From positions 93,558,001 through 93,622,000 of the forward strand of contig OZ231126.1 of NCBI GenBank assembly GCA_965153355.1: DNA of 64,000 bases. The letters are read 5' to 3'. This DNA comes from Flaccisagitta enflata (lineage: Eukaryota > Chaetognatha > Sagittoidea > Aphragmophora). The notes under the pieces were generated by a model that was not told where the DNA came from, did not search any database, and saw only the letters and a list, made by a program, of their open reading frames with translations. A program made the translations under genes and the position numbers. This document shows positions 45,623 to 58,693 of the stretch, piece after piece (the first letter of the stretch is position 1; every line of letters starts with the position of its first letter).

Positions 45623-45889
45623 GGCGTGTTTCCAGTGACAACCAAAAACGCGTTTGTTCCCATTGAACGTGTTTACAGCGTGAACACATATTCAAGAATT
45701 TCAACTGTCCCACAAGGGAGTGAGCAAAGTGAGTGAGCAAGCTTGTGATTGGAGCAAGCGAGCGAAGCAAGCATAGCAGAACAGAGCGCTGCAGAGCAAG
45801 TGAGCGGAGTGAGCGGTGTAAGCAAATGAATGAGCGAGCGACCAAGTTGCCCTTTCAAAACATGATTGTTTATGACTAGAAACGCGCCC
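45623..45889 (-). mobile_element. MITE, GGGCGTGTTTCTAG family (inverted)
   Basis: TA flanks. GGCGTGTTTCCAGTGACAAC at the left, ACTAGAAACGCGCCC at the right, interior GGGAGTGAGCAAAGTGAGTG. Opposite orientation to the copy at 44,806. Confidence 0.85.
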
Positions 45890-46412
45890 TAACTCACAGT
45901 GGAATATAGGAAATACCCCACAAAACGCCATTAAAAAAAATGTTACATTTCAGCTTCTAGAAATAATAATCCAATTCTGAAAAAAGTTCCAAAAAACACT
46001 TTAAAACCGATTTTAAAAGATACAAGGAAAGTGAGCACAAATTTAAAACTGTAGCTATACTGTAGCATAAAAAGAAACTATAAAGTTGGCTAGGCATGCA
46101 TTTTTTCTTGAGGCTTTGGAGTGATTACATTGATTTTGATGAAATTTCTTTACTGATTTGGCTTGAATCAAAGATATTTTTGATTATGAATACATAAAGA
46201 GTCCAAGCTTTTAATCTGTATATACTCAAAAACTAGCCTATCAAAGGCCAAAAAAAAAATTGCTCTAGAAAGGAAAGAAGGGAAACTCACAAAACATAGA
46301 TACTTAATTTTCATGAAATTTTTTTTCAATTTGATTCCATTTCCTGCCATTAGGCACAATTTGATGATGAGTTGCTGTAAAACGGAGTGCGACCCTTAAT
46401 GGTCTTTTAATG

Positions 46413-46659
46413 AACAAGGCCGAATACACGGCTACCCCAGTCGCGTGCGGGTGGGCAGGGGCCATATTTGAGGTCAGTGGAGCATTTGGGCAGGAGTGGT
46501 TTTGGCTTAAAATGACCTGAGGGATGACGCTATCGTACAAAAAAGTAAAGTGTGACGGACAGACGGACGGACAGACGGACGGACAGACCGACGGACCGAC
46601 AGGACGGATAGACCCAACGGACCGACAAAATGGGGTGTAGAGTCGCATGGCACGCGACT
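46413..46659 (+). repeat. HMR copy, long type
   Basis: AACAAGGCCGAATACACGGC, CGTGCGGGTGGGCAGGGGCC, GCATTTGGGCAGGAGTGG, a GACGGACAGACGGACGGAC core, and end GTCGCATGGCACGCGACT. Complete and close to consensus. Confidence 0.9.
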
Positions 46660-47302
46660 AAAAGAATGATTTTTTTTGAAAATTGAGAGTTTTCACTTTT
46701 TCCATGTAGGTTATTTTTTAACAATCAATGTGTTTAGTACAGACAGAAAAGGTTGGAAATTTATTCCAGGAAATTTTCAGAAGAAGATTATCATTGCTAA
46801 TAGCTGAAATACGACGTTTTCTTTGGTGGCTTTTAGCGGGATACATCCAGTATTCATGACACAACTTGGAATAAGTTGGGTATGTCTACATGGTTCAAGC
46901 AAGCAGAATGTATAGTTAGGAAAATGAAAAAAAAAAGATTCGAGGCATTTGAAATTGATCAAACAATCCTTTAAAAATTCAATATACGTGAGAGTTGGCG
47001 CACGATGATGAAAACTTATATTTCATGAAAATATTAGGAAACAACGGCAACAATGAGCTCTACAGATTACCAGGTTGATGAATATCGTTAAAAACGTTGC
47101 AAGGCCTGATACAGATCACAGCTCAATGTGACATGAATGAAATACACATTACACAACGGCAGTGCATAGATAAAAATTAAACTCAAAATCAAAATCAAAC
47201 TTTAAAATATTTGTTTTGTAAAGGATACGTTTTTCTATTTTTTGGGATTATGGAAATGGTTAAGTATTGAGTAGAGTGAGGAATATTGGTCCACTTTTCA
47301 TA

Positions 47303-50115
47303 CAGAACATGTCATTTATTCTTGAAAATACGGGGAACTCAAAGCTTGGATAAAGAGTATAATGATCGATACTTTGTTTGTGTGATGCTTAAAGCTTAAG
47401 GGGCTGACAATAGGATATGATATTTCTCTACTGTTTATCTGACGGAAAAAAAAAACGATTTTTGTGAAAATGTAAAACTATGGCAAAAATTTTTTTTGCG
47501 GAAAACAAAAACTATATAAAACCATACTTAACGTTATCCAATTTTCATAGAAATTGAACTGACGCTTGAGTATATTGCGTACATGGTTGGGTATAAAGAT
47601 TATCTAATTCCTCCAATTTTTTTGCGGTAGAGAGCAATTTGAGTTAAAAAAAGTTAAGTTTCAGAAATTGATGAAAATCAAAGGAAAACACATTCTCAAA
47701 TAACATGTAAAAGAAAAAATTTTCTTAAAGCCAGAGTTTTTGGAATTTCTGCGTGATTTTTTAGATGCTACCTCCTGAGTATGTCTCCAAGTCACAGTAA
47801 AAATTTTGTTAACGTCGAAGCATTTTTTGTAAGGTTCTATGGAATGAAAAATGAGTATAAAAGATAATGGGCAAACGATATCTTATAGTACTAAATTGTG
47901 GAGTGTGACCAGCAGTTTGGAGAAAATCCTTAAAAGAATTTTTAAGAAAGGTGCTCAAATTTTTTTTACCTGCACCTATCATTATCATGATCTACATGAC
48001 TTTAAATACTTGTATCACAAATTTCCAAGCTTTGTTCCAGAAAAGCCGAGTCCTTTCTTCAACAACCTGGACTATCTGTCGAAAAAGTCACTAGAGAAAG
48101 GCCTGAAAGAATTAGTCTTGAGTATTTCAAACCCATAACTATGGCAAAAAAAATTTTTACGGAAAACAAAAACTATGTAAAACCATACTTAACGTTATCT
48201 AATTTTCATAGAAATTGAACTGACGCTAGAGTATATTATGTAGATGGTTGGGTATAAAAATTATCTAATTCCTCCAATTTTTTGCGGTAGAGAGCAATTT
48301 GAGTTAAAAAAGTGAAGTTTCAGAAATTGATGAAAATCAAGGAAAACACATTCTCAAATAACATGGAAAAGAAAAAATGCTCTCAAAGCCAGAGTTTTTG
48401 GAATTTCCGCGTGATCTTTTAGATGCTACCTCCTGAGTATGTCTCCAAGCCACAGTAAAAGTTTTGTTAACGTCGAAGCATTTTTTGTAAGGTTTTATGG
48501 AATGAGAAAATCACTAAGTATAAAAAGATAATGGGCAAACAATATCTTGGCATATTTTACAAAAATGTTGATTGTGACCAAACAGTTTGGAGAAAATCCT
48601 TGATTTTTTTAAAGCATCTTCATGATTATTTGTCCTAGTAACGCCTAAATTTTCATCCAAATCGATTGATACTTAGTACCATTTTTGGTTGTTTAAAAAT
48701 CTCTGCAAAATTTTTTTTTGCCATAGTTAGGTTACCACTCTTTCAACAGAAATTTTCGACTTGTTGAACAACTTCATTTGCAAAAACCGGCTGTAGAATC
48801 AAACCTGTGACCTCTAATTAAGGATCAACATAACCAAATCTGGCTGTTAAGCTGTTAAACACTTCCAAAGACTTTGTCACACTCACTGCAAACAAGATTT
48901 TGATTCCCACCATACCCCAGTGTCAACCCCTCAGAAAATTGGTAATTTGGTATTGCACAGACACATTCGATACGCAAAACCATTGGTGTAGAACAAGGGA
49001 GTCAAGCGACTTCCAGGACACCCATGAATGTCTGTCGGGCTGGGAAGTCTTTCAGGCTTGAATTTGCTGTCAGACTTGAAATTGGCCTGGATGTCCCTGA
49101 GCTTTTTACTACCCTACACCAACGGGCATAACGGGTATTCCAGAAACAAGTCTGGACGACATATACTGTGAGCTGATGATGAGAAATAGGATCATTCATT
49201 AATCATTTTGTGCCGCTGATCAGATGACATGAAAAGTTTGTCACCTTTTTGAGATATAGATATTTTGTTCAAAAAATTATACATATACCATGTAAGAAAT
49301 ACATAAATGATTATTGTGCAGGCCTGAGCGATTGTATTGGGTATTGAAAACTATGGCAAAAAAAAATTTTGCAGAGATTTTTAAACAACCAAAAATGGTA
49401 CTAAGTGTCAATCGATTTGGATGAAAATTTAGGCGTTACTAGGACAAATAATCATAAAGATGCTGTAAAAAAATCAAGGATTTTCTCCAAACCGTTTGGT
49501 CACAATCAACAATCTTGTAAAATATGCCAAGATATCGTTTGCCCATTATCTTTTTATACTTAGTGATTTTCTCATTCCATAAAATCTAACAAAAAATGCT
49601 TCAACGTTAACAAAATTTTTACTGTGGCTTGGAGACATACTCAGGAGGTAGCATCTAAAAAATCACTCAGAAATTCCAAAAACTCTGGCTTTAAGAGCAT
49701 TTTTTCTTTTACATGTTATTTGAGAATGTGTTTTCCTTTGATTTTCATCAATTTCTGAAACTTCACTTTTTTAACTCAAATTGCTCTCTACCGCAAAAAA
49801 ATTGGAGGAATTAGATAATCTTTATACCCAACCATGTACGCAATATACTCAAGCGTCAGTTCAATTTCTATGAAAATTGGATAACGTTAAGTATGGTTTT
49901 ATATAGTTTTTGTTTTCCGCAAAAAAAATTTTTGCCATAGTTTTACATTTTCACAAAAATCGTTTTTTTTTTACGTCAGATAAACAGTAGAGAAATATCA
50001 TATCCTATTGTCAGCCCCTTAAGCTTTAAGCATCACACAAACAAAGTATCGATCATTATACTCTTTATCCAAGCTTTGAGTTCCCCGTATTTTCAAGAAT
50101 AAATGACATGTTCTG
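47303..50115. mobile_element. 2.8-kb foldback element
   Basis: CAGAACATGTCATTTATTC at the left is matched by the inverted right end (GAATAAATGACATGTTCTG), and both are followed outward by TA. The left arm 47,303-47,882 pairs with 49,530-50,115. A second partial copy in direct orientation covers 48,138-48,726, and its inverted mate starts at 49,352. Between the two direct copies lies a unique 200-bp piece with an open frame (47,851-48,138). Parts of it recur at 50,131-50,168 and 50,460-50,540. No transposase recognised. Confidence 0.75.
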
Positions 50116-50119
50116 TATG

Positions 50120-52100
50120 AAAAAATTGACACCTTTTCTTAAAAATTCTTTTAAGATTTTTAAAGTCATGCCATCTTAAACCACCATACAGAGTGGGAGC
50201 ATTGGAAGTACAGACTACAAAAATGTTATTTTGTACATATGCCTGCAAATTTCCAGGCTTTTCTCTAGCTTTATTAGAGGCAGAGAGATATGGCAATTTA
50301 CTTTATAGATAAAAAACTGCATTTCTTTTTCAAAACAGTATTTTTGAAAAAATACACCCAGTTTGAGTATGAACATATTCTATAAAAAACACATATTTTA
50401 TCATGAGAAATTTTGTGCTCTGAACGGAGCAGTTTGAAATGATAGCATGGTTAAGAAAATTTTAGATAGATTTTAGGATAGGTGCTCAAATTTTTTTGAC
50501 CTGCCTTATCATCATTATGATCTATAACTTTAAATAACTAATGCCAAGTTTTCAAAAACTTGTTCAGGTAAATAGGTTGCTCAGTATGCATCAACAGACT
50601 GGACTAAAAACAATTTCTCCTATAAAGTGGGCCAGCTGAAAAACATGATTTGGTAGGCAGATAAACACAGTTTCCTCCTATTAATTATTTTGTTGATGAT
50701 GACCATGTTCTGGTATCTCCTGGAACTAAGTTAATCCCAGCCTCACAACTTCATAGTCAAGATTTTGATAGGTTAGGTGGCCAAAAGTAATAATAAGCCT
50801 ATTTTCATAATAAAACGTGTCTTCACATATCTACTATGATAAAAGAAACACCAAGAAATTGTCAAGCCTATCCAACTGTAGGTCGTATTTGTATCATTGC
50901 TATTCCTAAAGAAACACCATAAATTTCATGGTGATCGGTGGTCATTTACTATGGAAAAAGTTCACTCATAATTGATTTGTCAAAAATGATAAATAATTCA
51001 ATTTTGATGTAGTAATATGCTATACACAAAACAACATATTTCTAAGCGTTGTGAAAAAAACTTTTTCACCCCTATTCAATAAAGAAATAACCCAGGTTAC
51101 ATGCCAAATTCAGACCTTCATATTAATTCTGGCAGTGATATTGATTTTTAAAATAATCTCAGATTGTATATAACATCTTATATCAATACTGGTACTGTAA
51201 ATTTATTATAATTAAGCTATGATTTTAAGACTTTTAAGTGATTTTTTCAGTATGAATTAAGAGAGTATCAAATTCTGAACCTGGAACCAAAAGTTCAAGC
51301 TGATAGATGCAACTATCATTAAATTGTATTATTTTTCAGTATTAACTCAATCAGGCCGCTTGATTTTGTGGCAAATATATAGAAAGCTGCCCAAGAGCAT
51401 GTCAGGCTCTCTTGTCATGTGATTTCAAGAATCCTGGGAGAAAAATCTGAAATACCATAAAAAAGTCTTTATTTTTCATAAAAATGAACCATAATGTGCA
51501 AATAAACATCTTGAATCTTGAGCTACCAAGGGACTGAGCATAATCATGATTTACAGTGAGAGATATCTTTCTCAGAACTACACCATTATGGAGGGGCAGG
51601 GCGCCAGCTCCTCAGAGGCAGGGCGTCAGGAAGTCTTGGGAGAACAGGAAGTGCAACAAGGGTGGGAGAGGAAGGCGAAGAAGAAAGGGAAGAATGAATG
51701 AGAAAGGGATCAGAAATTTGTAGTCCTGTTAAAGAGGATGGACAGTGTGACGGAAGGAATAAGACAAAAGAAGGAAATGAAGCAGAAGAAGAAGAAAGAA
51801 GGAAAAGAAAGAGGTAAACAATGAAAACAGGTCATGGGCCTGAAATTGCGTGCGTCGGCCGCTCAAAAAAAGGCAGGCGAACAGACTGACAAACATTTTT
51901 TTCAAGACGTTACAGTAGCATCTGCTCCTCAAAAGTTCCTTCTTTACTATTCGAGAAACGCAAAAACGCTTTGAAAAGCCTTTAAACAGTTTTTGTGGGA
52001 GCGGACCGAACCCGTCGGACCCGCGGACAGACCAAAAGAGTAGCTCATTAAAGTCGCGTGGCGATAAGAACGAAGAAAAGGCAAAAATGGGTGCGAGCAG
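50120..52100. other. no supported gene
   Basis: AT-rich. A minus-strand frame (50,133-50,296) reads LPYLSASNKAREKPGNLQAY but ends in repeat sequence. Bases 51,660-51,820 are purine-rich (GAAGAAG). Confidence 0.4.
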
Positions 52101-52112
52101 AGATAAAGATAA

Positions 52113-52240
52113 AACGTGGGCCGGATACCTGGCTGCTTAGTCGCGCGCGGGTGGGCAGGGCGTGGCAAGCTAAGCGTGACCGACAGATGGACCGACAGAC
52201 CGATGGACAGGCGGGTTGGTAAGTCGCGTGCGCGCGACCT
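52113..52240 (+). repeat. HMR copy, compact
   Basis: AACGTGGGCCGGATACCTGG, GCGGGTGGGCAGGGCG, a GACCGACAGATGGACCGAC core, hairpin GTCGCG-TGCG-CGCGAC plus CT. Confidence 0.85.
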
Positions 52241-52479
52241 AAAGTTTAGTATGATTGTTTTCTTTTCTGCGTGCCTGCGCGATATCGCGGGCGCTGGCCA
52301 TAATCGCTGATATGTTGCGTTAGCCACTTATATCTAATAAGAGATTCAGGGGATATGGCCAGTATATTCTTTGGGCATAATGAGCAAGTCATTCTAGCAT
52401 TTCAAAAAAGTTTCATAATCTTCATTTCAAAGCGCTGTTGAGCACAGCGTGAAGAAGCTGGGGGAGGGTCAAGCCAGAA

Positions 52480-52687
52480 ATCAAAGGCTGGATACCATTT
52501 ACTGCCAAAGCCAGTAGTAGGTGAGCAGGAGCAGTAATGAAAAAAGGCTGAAAAAGCTAACAGCGACCAGTCCTTCAACTGACTGACAAGCGACCAACAC
52601 CCAAATAGCTGACCAGCATTATTGACCCAACCAGCTGGCTCCAACCAACAGACACTTAAGCGGGTTTTAAGTCGCATGTAAGCGACT
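52480..52687 (+). repeat. HMR copy, degenerate core
   Basis: GGCTGGATACCATTTACTGC, GTGAGCAGGAGCAG, CAACCAGCTGGCTCC core, and hairpin GTCGC-ATGTAA-GCGAC plus T followed by A residues. Confidence 0.75.
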
Positions 52688-52727
52688 AAAAAGGTGTAAT
52701 AAGGAAATTCTATAAAAATGTATGCAA

Positions 52728-52930
<203 letters not shown>

Positions 52931-53031
52931 AAAAAGCCCGTGCAAAACAAAAGTTGAAACATATCACAGCGCATTAATACTAACAAACACATGAAAAAGA
53001 AAGTACAGACAGGATACATTATTGCACTTAC

Positions 53032-53067
53032 TTTAGCCCCGGTTTTTGCAGCTGACTGGGTCGCCAT
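53032..53067 (-). CDS. secreted EF-hand protein, exon 2 (12 codons)
   Basis: On the minus strand, ATTTTAG|ATGGCG opens [12 protein letters not shown] and stops at a consensus donor AAA|GTAAGTG. It is 36 nt, phase 0 at both ends, so it fits between exon 1 (phase 0 end) and exon 3 (phase 0 start). The join gives a signal-peptide c-region (ATQSAA) and a plausible cleavage after SAA, just before the mature KTGAKAPTFDE. Because the exon begins with ATG, it could instead be the first coding exon of a cytosolic form. Confidence 0.55.
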
Positions 53068-53212
53068 CTAAAATATGGATGTAATCAAATAAAGTTAGTA
53101 ATAACAAAGTTGTCAAATATAAAGTTGTCAAATATTTGAATTAGGGCGATTAATGTTTTTTGTTGTCAGTGTACTTTCTCTCATACCCTGTGACAGCACT
53201 TTTTCGTCACAT

Positions 53213-53460
53213 GTCAGCCACTTTTATACCGGCTCTGTCCGTCCAATGGTCAGATGGTTGGTTGGTAATACTCTATAAGTCATTACAAGTATTTTGTTCA
53301 TATGAGTCATTTATGTCATTCTAAATTATTCCAAGGGTTTTTAAGACGATTTGGGACATATTAGGTAACAGGTATTTTGAGTCATAATAAATCATTTTTG
53401 TCATTTTAGGTTGTTGTATGTCATTTTGAATGATTTTCAGTCATTTTAAGTCATCTTAAG
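53213..53460 (-). repeat. HMR fragment, decamer type (inverted)
   Basis: TATACCGGCTCTGTCCGTCC and a GATGGTTGGTTGG core, then about 15 degenerate GTCATTTTAAG units. The hairpin and AACAAGG ends are not recognisable. Confidence 0.55.
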
Positions 53461-53469
53461 TTTCAGTGT

Positions 53470-56400
53470 AGAGAACAAGGGATGCATGTTCACAATATTA
53501 TTGTAGATGGGTGGGCAAGGGCGGCCATCCCCCACCCCCAACACCCCACCCATCCCCCTTCCTAACACAGACACTTCATACAACTAGTCATCCAAGGATA
53601 GCACATGGTCAGCAGTACCCGACGGCCGATTCTGCTTGGAGTGATACAGTGAAGAAGTGGAGTGAGCGCAGGGCAGCGCCCTTAAAGGAAAGATGAAATA
53701 CATGGATGGGTAAATAAAATATTACATTTTTGGTTGAACATTTTTGTTGAGACATTGAATATTACCTCCCGTGAAGCGCCCCAAACTTCGACTATGGCTC
53801 TCACCAATCTCACCACAGTTGAGGCTTGGTAAAAAAGTATTCATGCAAAATTTTGAGCCTCTGAGATAGCAGGAACCTTCGTTAGGGTGAGGTTGAGGTT
53901 TGTATTGAATTAGCATTAGAATCAATATTTCTATGATGCAAATTTTGTCTCTGCCATAGATTTCTAAGGAAACTTCATGGCCACCCTAACAAAAGGTTCC
54001 TGCAGTTCCAGAGGCCTGAAATTTTGCATGGGATACTTCTTTACCATAGTAAGATTGGTGACAGTCAGTGTTGAAGTTTGGGGTGCTTCATGGGACGTAT
54101 TGAATATTAAAGACATTGAATATGAGACAAATCTTCTGACAAATAACGCTAAGACATCAAAATTAAGACATTCTTGTGCATATTCCCTCTCAGGCCCTAA
54201 ATAAGCCCTCTGAGGCCCCAAATCAGCACTCTTAAGCCTCAAGTCTCAGGCCCCAAATCAGCCCTTTAAGGCCCCAAATCAGCCCTCTCTGATCAGTAAT
54301 CAACCCTCTCAGATAAAAAATTAGCCCACCCAAGCCTAAAATCAATCCTCTGAGGTCCAAAACAGTCGCAACCAGTCGCCCAAGGGCAATATGTGGTCAG
54401 GGATACCCATTGCCCTGCTATGTATGTTGGTGATTGTAGGCGATGGGTAGCAGGGCAGCGGCCCCAAAGGGGAGGATGTCCTGTAGAACAAAGGAAGGCT
54501 TTCATTCTTGAGTTCGTCCGTCCTTTAGTGGGATTTGAGCCTCAAGGCTGGGATGTGATACTAAAGGTGAGGATTTGAGCCTCGAGGCGAGGATTTGAGC
54601 CTCGAGGCAGGGAATTGAGCCTCAAGGCAGGGATTTTAGCCTCAAGGCAGGGATTTGAGCCTCAAGGCTGGGATGTTGAGCCTCAGGCTGGGGGTGAGCC
54701 TCAGGCTGGTTTTGGGCCTCGGGCTGGATTGAGCCTCCCGAGGCTGGGATTGAGCCTCAAGGCTGGGATTGAGCCTCAAGGCTGGGATTTGACCTCAGGC
54801 TGAGTTTGTTTCTCAGGCTGGGTTTGAGCCTCCGGGTGGCTGGGATCTGAGCCTCGAGGCGGGAATTTGAGCTTCCAGGCTGGATTTTGAGCCTCGAGGC
54901 TGAAATTTGCGCCTCAAGGCTGGAAGGTGAGCCTTGAGACTGGGGTATTTGAGCCTCATTGCCATTGCCTCGAGGCTGGGATTTGAGCCTTCAGGCAGGG
55001 GTTTGAGCCTCGAGGCAAGGATTTGAGCCTTGAGGCTGGGATTTGACCCTCAAGGCTGGGATTTGAGCCAGGAGAGACAAACAAACAAACAAACAAATGG
55101 ACAGGCGGACAAACAAACATCCCCCTGTGTTCTACAGGACAACATCCCCTTCACAGCCGCTGCCCAAAAGTGTAAGATGGTCAGCGTTACCCGTGCCCTG
55201 CCGTAGTAGGTTCTGGCTGAAGTTAAGGGGGAAGTAGGGCAGCGGCTCTGGAGGAGTTGATGACCTATGCTCCCACACATAAAGGGGATTTTCTCCTCCT
55301 CCTCTTCCTCCTTCTTTTCCTCCGTCTGTCCCCCCTCTGAGTTCTGGGCTTCGGGACAAAGATTTGGGCCTCAATGCTGGAATTTGGGCCTCGAGGCTGG
55401 GATTTGGGCCTCAAGTCTGGGATTTGGGCCTCATGGCTGGGATTTGGGCCTCAAGGCTGGGATTTGGACCTCAAGGCAGGGATTTGGGTCTTTAGGCTAG
55501 GATCTGAGTCAGAGATGGGGGATGAAGGAGAAGATGAAGGAGGAGAAGGAGAAAATCCCCCATATGTGTGACAGCATAAGTCATCGTCACCTTCGGGGTC
55601 GCTGCCCAACTAGCTCTTGGGCCCAAAATCAGCCCACTTAGGCCCAAAATTAACTCTCTTAGACCCAAAATCAGCCCTTAAATTTCCCTCTCAGGTCTTA
55701 AAGATGGTTTTGGGCAGCAATCCCATAGGCGTTGAGGACTCATGCTTTCACACATCTGTATGAGTTTTTCACCTGCTATACTACTTCTCCTTCAGCACCT
55801 TCTCTAGCCTCTGGGCCTGTTTTTTAGCCTCGAGGCCCATATCCCTAACCTCAAAAGGCCCAGTCTTGAGCCCAAATCTATACAAGCCAAATCTGACCCC
55901 AAAGGCCCATATTCTGCCTCAGGTCCATATTCATAACATCAAGGCCAAATTCTACCTCAGAGAATTAGCCATGCATTGGGCACGGACAGCAGGCTGGATG
56001 TGGGCCGGGCTGGAGGGAGGAGGGTGCAGGAGGGAGATGAAAAGGAGAAGAAGGAGAGAGGAGGAAGAAAGCCCTATGTGTGAAAGCGCATAGGTCATTG
56101 GCCCTTCAGGACACTGCCTCTTCCCCTCCTTCAACCACAATCTCTGCTTAAAAGAAGGGCTTGCACGGGTACTGCTGACCATCTAACGCTTTTGCGACTA
56201 TTATCCCTTATCTCATATAATCCCTTTGACCCTCTGCTCCAAGAAATCAAATGCCTTTAAAATGCCTGGAAATTCACCCTGGTGTCATACAGGACATTGG
56301 CCCTTTGGGGCCACTGCCCCGCTCTCAATGCACTTTTTCAGCTGATCACTCCAAGCTGGGCATTGGGTACCACTGACCATATGCGATCCTAGGGTGACTA

Positions 56401-56480
56401 GTTTAGCTCACTGCACCCACCCAAATGCCCTAGAGACCATCAGCACCGCTGCCCCCCTGCATGCGTGCCCACCCGAATGG
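53470..56480 (+). repeat. cluster of GAGCCTCAAGGCTG minisatellites and TGTGTTCTACAGGAC modules
   Basis: Bases 54,530-55,070 hold about 27 copies of a 20-bp unit like GGATTTGAGCCTCAAGGCTG. Bases 55,340-55,510 hold seven more (GGGATTTGGGCCTCAAGGCT). Bases 54,180-54,360 and 55,615-55,700 hold GGCCCCAAATCAGCCCTC units. CTGTGTTCTACAGGAC is at 55,125, and inverted module remnants (GGGCAGCGGCCCCAAAGGGG, TCCTGTAGAACA) are at 54,450-54,490. The same parts in the same order are found at 0.9-1.7 kb. Confidence 0.8.
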
Positions 56481-56534
56481 GGTAGCTGGGTATTGGGTCT
56501 TGTTCAATTTTATCTAAAGACTGTTTAGTCTCAC

Positions 56535-56582
56535 CTGCAAAATGACAGCCACGGCAGCAATGGCAACAATGAAGAGTTTCAT
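56535..56582 (-). CDS. secreted EF-hand protein, exon 1 (signal peptide)
   Basis: AAGAAAATGAAA opens MKLFIVAIAAVAVILQ and ends at CAG|GTGAGAC in phase 0. A lysine followed by 13 hydrophobic residues is a classic signal-peptide start. An acceptor-like GGTGTTTCAG at 56,637 suggests that 56,583-56,636 is 5' UTR in the same exon, after a further upstream non-coding exon. An overlapping frame is open over a longer stretch but has no comparable signal. The link to the EF-hand exons rests on strand, order and phase, not on sequence homology. Confidence 0.6.
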
Positions 56583-56719
56583 TTTCTTGCTTCTTAAGTC
56601 CACCAATCAACAGTTTGACTATATCTTCTGGTTCTCCTGAAACACCACGAGAATTGATTTTTTTGTATTCCCAAAAGGAGATACAAATAGAAATGTAATT
56701 CATATAAAGATCTATGGCC

Positions 56720-57260
56720 ATTAATGTGTCTTTTATTCATTTTTGACAATTTTGAATTCTCTCAGATGATCTGGAAAATAAGATCACAATTTTCGTTTGG
56801 ATCATCAAAATTTATGGCAAAAACATGTCTTTCAAAAAGCTAAGGAAATTCTTATTCTTTCTTTCCATAAACATTCATTTGAATGTAAGAATGCAATTTG
56901 TACAACCAGCAGGCACGGCCACTAAAATGTCTTTTATTTTCGATACACTTAAAAGCAATTTTGATTTCTTTCAGGTAATCTGTAAAATGAAGTTTCAATC
57001 TTTATTTGGATTGTAAAACATCATGGCAAAAATGAATGCAACGTGCAAAAAATAAGAAGAAGGAATTTCTTTACTTTGCTTACCTCCCCCCCCCTAAAAA
57101 AAAAAACAGGAAAATCAAATGGAAAAAAGGAATGCAATTTGTACAACCAGAATCCACCACAAGTACCAATAAATAGTGCTCTTTTTCATGGCTTATTTTG
57201 GCAACAAATTTTTACAAAACCAAATGAAATTCTACACCATTGGAAAGCCTTATGAAAATG
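56720..57260. repeat. diverged tandem duplication
   Basis: TGTCTTTTATT, GATTTCTTTCAGGTAATCTG/GAATTCTCTCAGATGATCTG, ATGGCAAAAA and GGAATGCAATTTGTACAACC-type blocks recur with a period near 200 bp. No coding signal. Confidence 0.45.
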
Positions 57261-57682
57261 TTTTCATATGGTTTCAATCTGGTATTTCTATCTTTTTTGT
57301 TTGGGAATGGCATTGGTTTGAATGAAAACTTTGCCTTTTATTTCCACAATCCCTATATAAAAAGTGCATTATAGCAAAAAAGAGTTTCTTTTTGGAAAGC
57401 TTCAGCTCCTTAATCGTTTGAGATACAGACTTGGGACTGGTATAGCTGTAAAGATTTTTTGAAAGTCTTTTGAAATGTTGAAATTAAAAAAAGCTTTAAT
57501 CATTTTTTGTAACTGTTTTGTAGATAAAACCAAAGGTGCATCTTTTTTTTATACGCGTGGTATGACTTTGCTTATAATTTTCTTATTCTTAAAAAAAAAT
57601 GACATAAACTACAATAAAAGTTACTAAAAAAGCTAACAGGGTGAACAGAAAATCTTTGCACTACTCTGATAAAGCATGGAAA

Positions 57683-57827
57683 AACAAGGCCGGATACACG
57701 GCCACCAGTTGCGGACGGGCGGGCAGGAGCGGAAATGCGTGTTTTCACACTTTTCGACTCGTGCTCACCGACAGACCGACCGGCAGACGGACAGACAAAG
57801 CCTCTTATAGAGTTGCGTGTCGCAACT
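57683..57827 (+). repeat. HMR copy, short type
   Basis: AACAAGGCCGGATACACGGC, AGTTGCGGACGGGCGGGCAG, a GACAGACCGACCGGCAGACG core, hairpin GTTGCG-TGT-CGCAAC plus T. The A run seen after other copies is only two bases here. Confidence 0.9.
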
Positions 57828-57906
57828 AATGTGCAATGGGAAAATATCATCATGATATGGTTAAAACATGATTCTAGTAATTAAAAACACTAGTGAGCCA
57901 ATACTA

Positions 57907-58456
57907 CAGATTGTATCATACCAAATTAGATATAAGAAAACATTGACATTCTGCTCCAAAAGTGCAAAAAATAATTTTGAAAAAAGATTTAAGAAACCAT
58001 GAACTCCGGTTTTTAATGTGAAATTTCATGGGTCTGAGTCAAATATTGTAGCCACAATATCAGTTTGAAACAAATTGAGCATTTAGAGGTGAAACACTTT
58101 GAACATGATTTTGATTCTAAGTTTTTTTTGAATGCTCATTTCTAAACAACCAGGTTACAGATACCAGATTGGTCCTAAGTGTATGCTTGTCAGTGCCTAC
58201 CTTTGATTTGAGACCAATCATAAGTGACTCAGCTGTTTAAGTAAAAGGCAACTAAGCTTTCAGCATCACAATCATATCCAAAATATCCTCTAAATCAGTT
58301 ACTTTTCAAATTAATGTTGTGGCTAGAATATTTGAAAACTCAAATTTTGACACAAAACAGAACTATCTCTTTGAATCTTTTTTCAGATCTATTTTTGCAC
58401 TTTTAGTAGCAGAATGCCATCGTTTTCTTATATCTAATTTGGCGTGATACACCTTG
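57907..58456. mobile_element. foldback MITE, CCAAATTAGATATAAG family
   Basis: Left CAGATTGTATCATACC then AAATTAGATATAAGAAAACA. The right end is inverted (TTTTCTTATATCTAATTTGG, CGTGATACACCTTG). TA on both sides. A central palindrome pairs CAGATTGGTCC with GAGACCAATC. Same family and size as 60,366-60,919. Confidence 0.85.
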
Positions 58457-58554
58457 TATTTGTTGTAGGTAACAAATATGGTTTTAAAGATGAACTATCA
58501 TGATGGTCACATGTAGTCTATGTGACATGGCCAGCGAGTGGCTCTCTGTCTTTC

Positions 58555-58560
58555 CGTCTT

Positions 58561-58614
<54 letters not shown>

Positions 58615-58634
58615 CTACCGTTTGAGCCCTATAT

Positions 58635-58692
<58 letters not shown>
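58555..58692 (+). repeat. (TCTG)n/(TC)n microsatellite
   Basis: TCTG units, then two TC blocks separated by CTACCGTTTGAGCCC and TATATA. Confidence 0.95.

Positions 58693-58693
<1 letters not shown>

Noticed and set aside
47851-48138. 95-codon plus frame in the foldback element
   Set aside because: It starts in a repeat arm and ends where a second arm begins. No known domain, so it is mentioned only as part of the element.
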